DNA from: Agarophyton chilense
Taxonomy: Eukaryota; Rhodophyta; Florideophyceae; Gracilariales; Gracilariaceae
Direction of reading: 5' to 3'
Length of the DNA: 64,000 bases
Assembly: GCA_030374765.1 (NCBI GenBank)
Contig: JARGXX010000109.1
Span: forward strand, 558,001-622,000
A program made the translations under genes and the position numbers. Shown piece by piece: positions 44,134-55,161 of this stretch. How positions within the stretch are numbered: position 1 is the stretch's first letter; each line of letters starts with the position of its first letter. The notes beneath the pieces are model-generated. The model searched no databases and had not been told where the DNA came from. It saw only the letters and a program-made list of their open reading frames with translations.

Positions 44134-47100
44134 ACTTGGGAGTCTCTCCTGCGGGAGGGGCGTCTTCTAAGCCGGAGTTGAAGACGCCCGAGGCGCTCCA
44201 GCTTCGCTCCCCAGCTGTGACTATCCTTTCAAGGAAAACGGCTGACACCGACGTTAACTCGGGATACTTTAGTGTCCTCCGTCGCCCGTGGATACGGTCC
44301 CGTAATCTCCGTGTTCCGGATCGAGTTATGGTAATGGCCAAGCGGAATTATAAGGTATTCGCCGACTTCGGCCTGTCCAACCAGTTTATGGTTCGTCAAA
44401 TATCTGTCCTGGATACAGGAGCCGCTCCTAACTTAATTCATGTTGAATTGTTACCCCCGCTGCTCCGGGTTCAAGTTCGTACCGGTCCACGTTTGGATAT
44501 CGCCGATGCGAACAACAACCCGCTACGGACACTGGGTACAATTTCCCTCATGGTGAGGTTAGGCTTCTATCTCGTTCAAATGGAGTTTATTGTATGCAGG
44601 TCACTTGCAGCACCAGTCATACTCGGTTGTGACTTTTGCGACCGCTTCGTGGAAGCCATCCGTCCTCGGAATAGAACTGTGGAACTAGAAGACGGGTCTA
44701 CGATCCCAATCGTTCGTAAACCCTTACAGGGAGTAGCGCAAACACGCGTTCCTCTCCCCGTCGTGCAGGAATCTGTGAAGAAGGACCCGGTGTCTACACG
44801 GGTAAAGGTTGCGAAGTCAGTGGCTATCTCGCCAGAAACCCAGGTTTGAGTCACAGTTGTTACCAAGCAAATTGGTGTGCATGTGGTACAACCGAACCCG
44901 TCTCTGTATACGCGGCGTCAACTCGCCCTTGCGAATGGGGATGTCTCCGTGGAACCGGATAAACCTTTCAAGGTTTTGGTAGCCAACTTGGGAAAGACAA
45001 CGCAGCATTTGGCCAAACACCAGATCCTGGGTTCTGTTCTTCCACACCCGCATGCGGTCGTACCTACAAAGATCTCTATCGCAGAGGTCCTTGGTGTGGC
45101 GGACCCTAAGGAGGGGGAGGACACTGCCGAAATCGCGGAAGACGGTGAGCATACGACTGCAGCTCCACACGCTGAACATTTTAAACCTCAGGAGGTTACG
45201 GCCCCTATCACAGGAGCAGACCAGACGGATCCTGTTCAGGAATTGGGAAAATGGGATCTCAACCATGTACCCGCATCTCATCGGGAGAAGCTGAGGCACA
45301 TGCTTCGTGAATTTACCCCCATGTGGGATGGTTCCCTTGGAACTATTGGGATTACAGAACACCGCATCGACTTGTTACCGAACACTCGGCCTATTGCCCA
45401 ACACTCTTACAGGGCTGGACCGAAAGCTCGGGAAGAGGAGAAATCTCAGGTGGAGAAGATGCTTAAAGCGGGCGTAATTGAACCTGCCCAGTCCGCTTGG
45501 GCCTCACCAGTGGTGTTAGTTCCGAAACCGGATGGATCGTGGCGTTTCTGCATCGATTACAGACGCCTGAACGAGGTAACCATTAAAGATGTGTACCCGA
45601 TCCCTCGGATGGACGAATACATCGACTCCCTTGGGAGCGCTACTGTTTTCTCTACCCTCGACGCCAATTCGGGCTACTGGCAAGTCCCTATTAGGGAGGA
45701 AGATCGAGACAAAACGGCGTTCGTGTGTCATCAAGGACTTTTCCGATTCCGGAGGATGCCTTTTGGGTTGACAAATGCCCCCGCAACGTTTCAACGGGCG
45801 ATAGACATTCTGTTGGCTCCCTTCAAGTGGAGGACGTGTCTAGTGTATTTAGACGACATTATTGTCTTCTCCAACAACCTGGATGATCACCTCGAACACG
45901 TCAGGGACGTAATGAAGATACTCCGCGACGCGGGAATCACCTTGAAACTCAAGAAGTGCGAGTTTTTCACCGATTCGGTTAAATATCTGGGTCATATCAT
46001 CCGTCCCGGACAGCTTTCAATCGATGAAGTACGAGTGAAATCCTTGAAGGACGCAAAACACCCGAAAACTCAAACGGAGTTGCGATCCTTCTTAGGTCTG
46101 TGTAACGTGTATCGCCGATTCGTCTTGAACTTTGCGGATATTGCCACCCCCCTCAACAGGCTCCTGACGAAGGGACAACCAGTTGAACTGGAATCTTTTG
46201 GCGACACGGAAGCGTCTGCCTTCACGGCACTGGTGAATGCCGTAACATCACCTCCAATCTTGGCTCTACCCAATCCTGGGCTCCCTTACGAAGTGGACAC
46301 CGATGCTAGTGCAAACCAAGTAGGGTGTGCACTGTTCCAATCCTCTGAGGATGGTGAACGTCACCCTATTGGGTACTGGTCACGTTCCCTGAATTTCCAT
46401 GAAAGGAACTACTCGGTCTCCGAGAAAGAATGCTTAGCCGTCGTGTGGGCCTTAGCTACACTTTGCCCCTATCTGATGGGTACTCGTTTCAAAGTCCATA
46501 CGGACCACGCATGCTTGCGTTGGCTCCTGGAGATCTCCGAACCCTCGGGCCGCCTTATGCGCTGGCGTCTCCGACTGTCGGAATTCGATTTTGAGATACT
46601 GTACAAGAAAGGGAAGCTGAACACTCAGGCTGATGCACTATCCCGCTTGGGAACAACAGCGGAAACGGAACCCTACGAGGACGATGACATCCCATGCTTT
46701 ATGGTATCGGACCTCGAGGGAGGAGCTCAACCGCTGACGGATGATGTTTGTGACGATATACTCGTCAACGAGAGTCTGGATTCGCCGACCGGCTCTTTTA
46801 TACCTATCTCTCCAGAGGAGATGATACGCGAGCAACAGCTCGACCCATTCTGTACACGGATTCGGGCTCGCCTCAACGGAGGATTTCAGTTACCTTTCGA
46901 GGACGACGATCAGGGTTACCTAATCAGGACCGTTGGACCGCGCCCGAGGATAGTGGTGCCGCACACCTTACAACAGAGGGTATTACACCTCTCTCACTAT
47001 TTGAAGGTTGGCGCCCACCCCGGGGGAAGAAAACTGTACCTCACGTTGAGAAGGGACTTTTACTGGCCGGCAATGGCATTCGATTGTTACGCCGTCAGAC

Positions 47101-48668
47101 GGGCCTGCGCCAATTGCGCCAAGAATGACGTCAAACTTCGGAAGCACTCTAAGAAGTTGACGCTGTTCCCGGCACGGGCTACACTTGAATTCGTGGCCAT
47201 AGACATCCTAGGGGAGTTTATCAGAACGCCCCGAGGTCATCGGTATCTGCTTGTCATTTCTGACAGATTCTCTAAGTTAACGAGAACTGTGCCGCTGAAG
47301 CGGATCACCGCCGCTACCGTCGCGCAAGCCTTCGTGACCCATTTGGTGTTCGTATATGGACCGCCGGTGCAGTTGTTATCCGACAACGGAGGGCAATTCG
47401 CATCAAAGTTCTTTCAGGATGTATGTCTAATCCTTGATGTAAGGAATTTATTTGTTACTACGTATCACCCTCAGGGGAATGGCCAGGTGGAGAGGTTTAA
47501 CCGCACGATACTCAACGCTTTGAGATCGTATGTTGCGGATCACCTCAAAAACTGGGACTTGTACACAGACGCTATCACGTACGCATACAACACCCAGGTA
47601 CATCGGGTTACATCTTTATCCCCATTCGAACTGGTACTGTCGAGGACACCGCCGCCGGTCGCCATCGAGGCTCAACCGACGCTGTCGACGTACCCGTCAC
47701 CGGGATTGTACCGAGAAGCCTGGAAGGAGTGGCTTACGAAGATGGTGCCGATAGCCCGGAAAGCAATGGACAAAGCTCAACGCGCCTACAAGAAGGACTT
47801 TGACAATCGGGTTCGCAAACCTCTACCTCAGGTGGAGCCCGACGACTTCGTCTTCCTTCGAAAGGAATACTACAATCCTGAAAAGGAACGTAGGCACAAG
47901 CTTTCGCCAACTGTGGACGGACCCTATCGTGTGGTTTCTGTAGACCTGGACACGGTGGTATTGGATATCGCTAACCGCCACGAACGGATCTCTAGGGACC
48001 GCATCACACGAGCGCCCAACCCAAATGTGGAAGTGGTGTCGGCACCAACGCCCTCCACAGGGGATGATTCAACGGAAGTTAACCCGTCAGGCGGAGATTC
48101 GAACACCCGCCCCGTTATACTTCCGCACCCGGAACGTGGTTTAACCGACCTACCGGAAACTTCGGATACTCCCGAACCTGGGCCCGCTCCCTCAAGGGCC
48201 CAGCCAACGAACTCGTACAGAGTTACTCCCCCACCGGAGGTAATCAAGCCTCCTGGCTCTCCGCCTAAGGAGGGGGAGGAGGACTTAGTTCCTTCACAGG
48301 ACGATGTTTCGGCGTCAGCCAGTCGCCCTAACAGGGAATCTAGTTCTCACAGTGAGACAGCGAGCCCGACCGAGCCGGCGACAGAAAATTCACAACCCCA
48401 GCGTATGGGTAGCGACATCACCGCCGACCCAGCCGAGCACGACGTCAGAAAAGATGACGAAAACCCGCCTAGGGAGAGTCGTGTGGAGAACTCCGCACCC
48501 GGAACGCCTACAGAGCCGACGATCACCCGCCGCCGCGGAAGAGACACTGAGGTGTCGCACACTCAAACCCCGCTTTCTCGGGAACGAGCTGTGTCAGCGG
48601 ACCCGCACGGGGAAGATCTCGACGACGAGGTTGACCAAATTTGGCTCTCCGTTATGGAATGGGAATAG
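44134..48668 (+). pseudogene. pol: Pol polyprotein of element C (protease, RT, RNase H, integrase)
   Basis: The frame is -1 to gag and open from within it. It has one TGA at 44847-44849, where element B keeps a Trp codon, then 1263 uninterrupted codons from 44877. Domains: protease with VLDTGAAPN (about 44410); RT with VYLDDIIVFSN (about 45845); RNase H with VDTDASANQ (about 46290); integrase finger with HLSHY...H and CANC (46985-47120); core IDILGEF, LSDNGGQF and QVERFNR (47200-47490). After the integrase comes a Pro/Ser/Thr-rich linker with PPKEGEED, ending at 48668 without a chromodomain. Apart from the TGA it appears intact. Confidence 0.95.
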
Positions 48669-48836
48669 GAACTCCAATGGAGACACTGGAACCCTCAGGA
48701 ATGGGAAAGAAATGAGTGAGACCCGTCGGGGACAGCTCAGGAGAGTGCTAGCGCGTGTCGGAAGAGCCACCTCACACCCCCTTGCGGAGTGGTAACCGGC
48801 GCCCGCGCATTTATGTGGCACACGTCGAATGGCACC

Positions 48837-49130
48837 GAGCCAATCAAAAGGCTCTGACGACCAACCGTCGCGCAGACCGCCTTACTGAGCCAATCAAAAG
48901 GCTCTGACGACCAACCGTCGCGCAGACCGCCTTACTGAGCCAATCAAAAGGCTCTGACGACCAACCGTCGCGCAGACCGCCTTACTGAGCCAATCAAAAG
49001 GCTCTGACGACCAACCGTCGCGCAGACCGCCTTACTGAGCCAATCAAAAGGCTCTGACGACCAACCGTCGCGCAGACCGCCTTACTGAGCCAATCAAAAG
49101 GCTCTGACGACCAACCGTCGCGCAAACCGC
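48837..49130. repeat. six tandem 50-bp repeats in element C
   Basis: Units start at 48837, 48887, 48937, 48987, 49037 and 49087. The first five are essentially identical and the sixth diverges at its end. Each begins GAGCCAATCAAAAGGCTC, a short hairpin with a 5-bp stem. The array lies between the end of pol and the chromodomain ORF, and it generates a long spurious minus-strand frame. Confidence 0.95.
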
Positions 49131-49417
49131 CTCCGTCACACGGCGCGTTGCACAAGAGCAACCTTCGTCCCCGTAGCTCGGGTTGACGTTGACGTCTTAC
49201 CCCCCTGAGATTGGAGACACTACCGCGTCGCGGTTTCTCAACCGTCACGGACTCAAAGAACACCGTTGTTATCTGGAAGATCTTAGCTTTAAGAAGAATT
49301 TAAAACTGGGCCGTTTTGACTCCGTAGACGGAAGTTACAACGTAGCCCACAGGCCACTCGGCGCCATTTGGACGAAGTGCTGAGACCCGCTCGCAACACC
49401 GAAAAGAACCCACCGGG

Positions 49418-49708
49418 GTGTGTCTAGACCCTACGTTGACACCCTCAAGGGAACTAGAGCGTTCCAAGATGGAAGAGAAGCCCGAACAGAGAAAAGTGTA
49501 CCCGCAGGAATTCGTTATCGATCGCATCGTGCGTCACATCTACACCCCCGAGGGAGAAGTTCGCTACCAAGTCCGATGGTGCGGATTCTCGCCTGATGAG
49601 GATACAGTGGAACCCATTGAGCACCTTCCGAGGTCTAAGGTTTTATCCTATCACCGACGCGCTCGGGTAACCTTTCCTCCAAGTCTGGATCGTGCCCAAG
49701 TCGGGTAA
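49418..49708 (+). CDS. separate chromodomain ORF of element C
   Basis: This 96-residue frame starts with a short charged segment and continues with the chromodomain core VRYQVRWCGFSPDED and EPIEHLPRSKVLSYHRR. It is homologous to the C-terminus of the element B Pol-like protein, ending in the same AQVG. It lies in a different frame from pol and 750 bp downstream, beyond the tandem repeats. It may be expressed by splicing, from its own message, or not at all. The first likely ATG is at 49469 (before EEKPEQRK). In chromoviruses this domain reads histone marks to target insertion. Confidence 0.85.
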   Translation: MCLDPTLTPSRELERSKMEEKPEQRKVYPQEFVIDRIVRHIYTPEGEVRYQVRWCGFSPDEDTVEPIEHLPRSKVLSYHRRARVTFPPSLDRAQVG

Positions 49709-50071
49709 GCCACCACGGGAACTGTTGTGGATGCGACCTCGAAGTGAGGAAGATGTTGGACCTCTGAAGACGAATTTAGGAGAGTATCCCGAAGAACACG
49801 TATTGAGAGGGAATGTCTACTGGCCCTCGGCCTAGCGCCGTTAACCGGGGAACACAACACCGGTTATCGGGACAGTTTATAATGAAAAAGGAAAAGAAGA
49901 CCCACGAAGTGGAGAAGAAGATGAAGAAGAAGATGGAGAAGATCCTAAGAAGGAAGAAGAAGAGAAGTAGAAGTTAAGATCCTAGGAAGGAAGAAGAAAG
50001 GAAGTTATGCAAATATCAGAAGTTTACTATTGTCGCCAAGCTATGGACTCCACAATTGCCCGAAAGCGGAA
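49709..50071. other. purine-rich stretch and Lys-rich mini-ORF of element C
   Basis: At 49882-50012 the plus strand is almost pure purine (GAAGAAGAAG-like). It could encode a 31-residue Lys/Glu-rich peptide (49882-49977). The long polypurine tract is not next to the LTR. No other feature is seen. Confidence 0.4.
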
Positions 50072-51008
50072 CTACGGAAAGCCCGAGGAGGGACCCGCCC
50101 CACCGTTGGGGTTCTGACACTGATGGTACGCCGAGGCGAAAGCCAACATCTGGCTCACATCCGTCATACCCGGGGGAATCGGAATGCCTGCGTTCACGAG
50201 GCCTTGTCGCACACTATCCGCTTGCGGAGTGGCAACCGGCGCCTGCGCAAGGGTGTTCAAACCCCACCCGGGGGGAGCAGATGGACCGCCACCGGATGCA
50301 TTCGCCGCCGCAGCTGAGGTCGTTCCCACTGGTTGGAAGGGTGCAGATGGCTCCACCGGGAGTACTCCACTAGGAGCTGGCACGTCGTTATCCAACGCTG
50401 GATCGTCCAGGTCTACTGGAGGCTCGTACTCGTAATCGTCGGTATAAATGAACCCCGTCGGGTGTCCCACCGGCATCGGTCGAGGCGAGTCAATCAGCGC
50501 CCGTGCTTGCGCCGCGCTGATGCCAACCCCTTCGAAGGGATTGTAATAGACCCAGTTACCGGAGCCCGGATCGTACCGGCCAGGAGACTTGTCTCGCGCG
50601 GATTCTTCCCCTGCGGGCTGATTTTCCACTGGAACTCGATCCCATTGGGTGTTGTCGATCACGTCCAAGATTGGATACAGGTCCTGCACGTTGCTGGCCG
50701 AACCCAACGCTGGGACAAGGTCGATCTGACGCATGATGGTCCGTAGCATCGGAGAAATCTCCACCCTGCTGGGGAGCTTCGTTGTCCGCCGGCGCGGAGG
50801 CCGATGGCCCCGAGAGTGGGTTGATGACGTATGGGTTCATTCCCTTGAGAGGGCTAGTCGAAACCGCTGCTGCGAGAAGTTGCGTATCGCCGAAAGTCGG
50901 AGGAGTAGAAGAAAGTTGTACCGATGTGCCGGTTTTGTGGCGATCCTCAGAAGTGGTGAAGGACCCCATTGGGAGATTAGTATGTATAGTGATCGGAAAG
51001 TTAGACAC
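50072..51008 (-). pseudogene. antisense accessory ORF of element C
   Basis: The minus strand starts 43 bp inside the 3' LTR with a frame from 51008 (MSNFPITIHTN) through SPLKGMNPYVINPLSGP, then shifts at about 50755 to the frame 50764-50072 (IDLVPALGSA, GNWVYYNPFEG, IPPGMTDVSQML). Composition is Pro/Ala/Gly-rich, and the end resembles the C-terminal tail of the element A antisense protein in style. No family is recognised. It has the same place and polarity as the antisense frames of A and B. Confidence 0.55.
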
Positions 51009-51034
51009 CCGCGGCTCGGAATGTTCTTCCTCGT

Positions 51035-51050
51035 CTTAAGGAGGGGGAGA
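51035..51050 (+). other. polypurine tract of element C
   Basis: CTTAAGGAGGGGGAGA directly precedes the 3' LTR. Confidence 0.85.
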
Positions 51051-51964
51051 TGTAGAGCAACGCCCAGTTAGGGGATACTTGAGGATGCAACTCATAGAAT
51101 GAGGATTGAACCCTCCGAGGGTTATGATTATGATCCCCTCTATGGTGTGCTGAGGTGGCACTGTTTTCTGGTTATATTTCGCCTATAAGGGAAAATTCGG
51201 ATGGCCCTTGGTTGGAATGGCCCCGTGATACACGTGGCTTAATTTTGGCACCGATTTTCGGATATTTGTTAGAACGTTGGATTTTTGGGCCCTGGCAGTG
51301 GGATCTCCACGTGTATGGCCCTGAGCAGGTGTGCACTACTGTAGAGTTTAGTTAGTGAACCCTACTTAGGGAGGCGAGATCTGACAGTCCGAGCTCAAAG
51401 TAAAGGATAACCAAGGTTGGTCTTCGATACCTTTAGAGGTTCTTCGTCGCCATCGTTTCGGCCTTACAACCCGGAACGGGCTCTGGTTAGCAACGCCTGC
51501 GTAGGGACACGACTCCACTTGGAGAGTGCCCACGTTTGGGTTCCGTGCAACCACCCCCTTGGGACCGCTCAGACGACCTGCGTGCACGATACCCCGTGGG
51601 GGTTCTGCTTACTTGTTGCGTGCTTTTTGTGTTTCCTTTCGAGGACAGGTTTTCGCCCCTGTATTGGGTTTCTTTTGTTGTTTCGCCCCTTTTCTGGTTC
51701 TCGGGTCCGGTGCCTGTTAGTGCCCGACCCTCGCCCCGTTTTTCCTCTTCGCCGGATTTTCCCCCATTCTTTGGGATACCCATACCCATTCCCGATCCAA
51801 CGGTTTCTACCCCTCACCTCCGTCGGTACTGCCGGGATCCCCCATGGGAGTTACACCCCACACTACGGGTGGAACGGAGGGCTCTGTCTCTGAGTCTGCC
51901 TCCCCCAGGGAGCAAGGCATCGAACACCTTGAGAGCACTTCCCGTCGCCGGGTTTTGCTCGACA
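51051..51964 (+). repeat. 3' LTR of element C
   Basis: It begins TGTAGAGCAACG and ends TTTTGCTCGACA, followed by the CTCGT target duplication. Confidence 0.95.
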
Positions 51965-53749
51965 CTCGTAGCACAAGTGGTACACCAACGTCACTCCCGC
52001 GTTTCGCGGTACAGCATTCCAAGCATCGGTATATCTTCCGGGTTCCCGGTTTCCAACCCATCCAGGGCGCTGACTTCGTGTCATTCCGTTCGAGTACGGC
52101 ATACGGGGGGCCGGAGTGCGGCGGTCATTAAGATAAAAGACCTGCCCGTTCTCCGTGTCCCTTGCGGTTGAGTCAACCTAGCCATCCGTCGTAGACGGTA
52201 ATTCCGTTGTCGGAATAGATAAACCATCGTGATGGATGACATTCATATTGTCATAACCCTGTTTGGGGATGCCATCCGTTGCAAATGACGGTGAAGAAGA
52301 GTCCGACTCAAGCAGCAATGCTTTAGCGGCCTTCGACCGGGTTCCCGGATTGCGTGCACGTAGTGCATCTCCCTCTGCGCGGGCAAAATGTACGAGTTCA
52401 AGGTAGGTCACCTTCGGCTCTTGTTCCCTGTAACGGGCGACAAGAGTCTTGATGGCTGGATCCAAGCCATCAATGAACATCGTACAGCGTTCCCCAGCGG
52501 GGTATACATTACCACAACGGTGGAAAGCCTTATTCAGGCGTACCGAGTAATCGGTCTCGAGCTCGCCGGAGCGTTGTCGAGTGTCTCGCAAAGCGAGTAT
52601 CGCCGCTTGTATCGCGGAGTTGGTTGCGTAGGAACGCAGGAGGTACTGCCCGGCCTCGGGCCAGCAGGTCACACCTCCTTCGGAGGCTCGCGACGAGCCC
52701 CGAACCGACAAAAACTGATCTTCAGCGACACCCCGTAGAAAGTAGGGTAGCGCCACGTAGGCTTGTCCTTCGTTCATTCCGAGTATATCGGCTTCCGCTA
52801 CCAAGCGTTGTAGGAAATCCAAGACCAGAATTGGATCATCCCCAGTAAACGACTGGTTACGAAGTGAAAGCTGCATCCGCTTGATGCAGTCTTTCACTTT
52901 ACCCGTGTCACGCGGTGTCCGACCTAAAGAGGAATCTTTTAGCCGGTAAGACCGGTAGGACAGGAGTGTCCTGTACAGAGGGTTGGTGGGCTTCAAGGGT
53001 TTGAGGCCCGGATGTCGCCGACCCTTGGGGCGCGACCGGATGGCCCCGTAGGTGGCAGAGGACCGTTTTGAGCGGGAAGAGCGCCCATAACGATCCTGTG
53101 GGTCATCGCTCACCGACGAATCGGAACTCTTCGAGTCACTCGGTTTACTGTCCGACTCAGATGATGAGTCGGACGGGTGTCCGTGCTTACGGTTAGAATC
53201 CCGGTTCTTCCGGCTCTTCCGGTTCCGCAACTGGATCTCTCGATGAGAGACAACCGGTCTAGCCGCGTTCGCGGGCGAGGTTAACGTCCTCTAGACCGAC
53301 TCAAGTCGGCTTCGGAAACGCTCGAAGCGATTCTCCATACCTTCTGCGAAGGAAGACGGAGCGCCAAAACACTCGAGTAGTGTATTGACGTCCGACCGCA
53401 ATACGCGGATATCCTCGGCTAAATCACTTGTAGGGGGGTTAGCGAGGCTTCCTCGTAAAGAGGTGAACTCCCTCGAGAGGGTATTGTGAGCAGCCCGCAG
53501 GGAGTGGAGCTGCTCTTCCAAGCGTACAATCCGCGCTTGGTCGACCAACCGCGGAGGCGGAGAAACCACCGTTGCGACGGTCGTTAACCCGGAATCGGGC
53601 TGCGGGTCTTCAGTGCCGGTGACCGGTATCTCCCTGGAAGCCGGTGTTGGAGCCAGGGCCTGTGGAACATCAGTGCCCCTGGCATCACCGATTTGGCGGG
53701 AACTGCTGCGTGTTGCAGGACGCTCCATGCTAGGCGGTTTCCTTGGCAT
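51965..53749 (-). pseudogene. gag: Gag of element B, N-terminal and core part
   Basis: From the ATG at 53747-53749 (MPRKPPSMERP) the frame runs to the element C insertion with stops at 53291-53293 and 52178-52180. It contains a coiled-coil-like region, an Arg/Ser-rich tract, the Gag core (CWPEAGQYLLRSYA and FIDGLDPAIKTL), and the start of the zinc knuckle (LVYHLCYE) at the insertion edge. It closely parallels element C Gag, so B and C are sister families. Confidence 0.9.
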
Positions 53750-53851
53750 TGGCCACACCGTCTCGACGGAAGAATAGAAAGCAAACCGGTGAGACCGGAG
53801 AAAACACGTTAAACGGAAAACAACTTCAGAGAGGACACAAGCAGTCTTGAC

Positions 53852-53869
53852 TTCTAAGTCGGGAGACCA
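53852..53869 (-). other. primer binding site of element B
   Basis: The minus strand reads TGGTCTCCCGACTTAGAA, 3 nt after the 5' LTR, identical to A and C. Confidence 0.85.
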
Positions 53870-53872
53870 ATT

Positions 53873-54736
53873 TGTAGGACAATGCCCCCAAGGGGGAAAA
53901 CCTACGAAGACGTCCGGATCTTCCTCTAACGAGGTAACCGGCGCGGTAGAGCCTTCCCAGGGATTGGCGCGCAATGCCGGGTGTAAGCCGGAGCCGAACC
54001 GTCGCGACGGGCGCAGGGAGGCTGAAAGAAGCCGAGAATATCCGCCGAAGCGGTGCTTGCGTATCCTCTGAGGAGGCAGAACCCACGAGAGTGGCGAGCA
54101 CGACAGGTGTCAGTGCGAGCCGCAAGAGAGGGAATCGCCCAATGAAGGGGAGGAAAAGGGAAGGAAAATAGGAACGGAGGCAAGAGGGCGAGGTTGACCA
54201 CGAGTCGCGAGAGGGGACTCGGGAATGGGCGGCACTGCCGGGTGTAGCAAACCGTATACACGGGCGGAACCACGAAAGTGGGAATAGATACCCAACACAC
54301 GAAGGCTGCTTGAACGCCCAAGGGGGTTGGGAAGCCGTGCACCACGGGAAATCCCTCCGTGAGGAGTTGTATATCCGCGCAGGCGGTTCGACCCAGAGCC
54401 AAGATCTGGAAGACCAAGATCACCCTTGTTGGGGAGACTTTACTGGACCGGCTGCCGCGAGGCCGGCGGCCTAAGTACTGTAGTCACCGTAGAATAGAAT
54501 AAATAAAGTCTATCCTAAATAGCTAAAGGTCCGTCTAACAAAGGGGCCAATCTGGCGGCCACGTGTCGCGCGGGCGCTGCGGCCACGTGTATGGCACCCG
54601 GTCCCGCCGGTGCATCACCGACGTTCCGGCCATCGCCGTGGAAACGGATTACTCCTACTCATAACGAGGTTGCACGCTGGAGGCTCCGGAAAAAACTTAA
54701 GTCCCTAAAAACCTCCCTGGAGGACGTTGCTCTTCA
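53873..54736 (-). repeat. 5' LTR of element B
   Basis: It matches 33703-34566 and is followed on the plus strand by the GGAGT duplication. Confidence 0.95.
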
Positions 54737-55161
54737 GGAGTCAGGGAGCCGAGGCAGCGCACATGGGAGGGTAAGAAACCATCCGGGTTGTGGTTCCTTT
54801 TCCAGTGAACAAACTTCCCGCAAGTGTCACAAGAATAGCGCATGGAAAGCGTTCTACCCTTATTGCCACGATCGGGGAGGTTCTGGTTGCGCGGCGGGAA
54901 CTGTGCTGCATTCCCAGCGATCGGAAACGGCTTCGGTGAGCCGGTAGAGTGTGCATGAGAGACTTAATCAAACTGGCGAAAGAAAGACGCGATTTTCTCA
55001 TACGACACTTTGTTGATCTAGCCATTTATCTTCTCAGCAGCAGTCAAGGTGCTGTTCGGTGATAACCCCGCAAGCACCGAGACAGACGTCCATTGTCAAC
55101 AGCTGAGTGTTCCAAAATCATAAAGGCTATCAGCGACTCGGGAAACTTGGCGGATCCAGAT
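54737..55161 (-). pseudogene. Gag-like part of element D with zinc-binding segment
   Basis: On the minus strand, SGSAKFPESLIAFMILEH (about 55160-55100) resembles the conserved end of copia-type Gag helices. After frame changes, YSCDTCGKFVHW, NHNPDGF and HVRC (about 54840-54750) look like a Cys/His zinc-binding segment. The frame runs to the edge of element B and continues at 33702 towards the protease site. Confidence 0.55.

Larger units (their letters stand above)
40961..51964 (+). mobile_element. Ty3/gypsy chromovirus C, full length, 11.0 kb, nested in B
   Basis: LTRs of 915 and 914 bp, with CTCGT immediately outside both (40956-40960 and 51965-51969). It has a primer site, gag, a full pol, a separate chromodomain ORF, a tandem-repeat array, an antisense ORF and a polypurine tract. 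By eye the LTRs differ at about 21 positions (about 2.3%). One TGA in gag and one in pol are the only breaks seen in the main frames. It interrupts the Gag zinc knuckle of element B. Confidence 0.96.
33703..54736 (-). mobile_element. Ty3/gypsy element B, about 10.0 kb of its own sequence, nested in D
   Basis: 864-bp LTRs at 33703-34566 and 53873-54736, with GGAGT immediately outside both (33698-33702 and 54737-54741). On the minus strand it has a 5' LTR, primer site, gag, a -1 frame pol lacking most of RT, RNase H and integrase, a chromodomain, a further sense ORF, an antisense ORF and a polypurine tract. Element C is inserted in gag. By eye the LTRs differ at about 25 positions (about 2.9%). 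Confidence 0.95.

Noticed and set aside
48837..49130. CRISPR-like array
   Set aside because: The 50-bp units are contiguous tandem repeats without distinct spacers, inside a eukaryotic retroelement.
48994..49263. Minus-strand ORF with repeated LIGSVRRSARRLVVRAF
   Set aside because: It is only the translation of the 50-bp tandem repeats.
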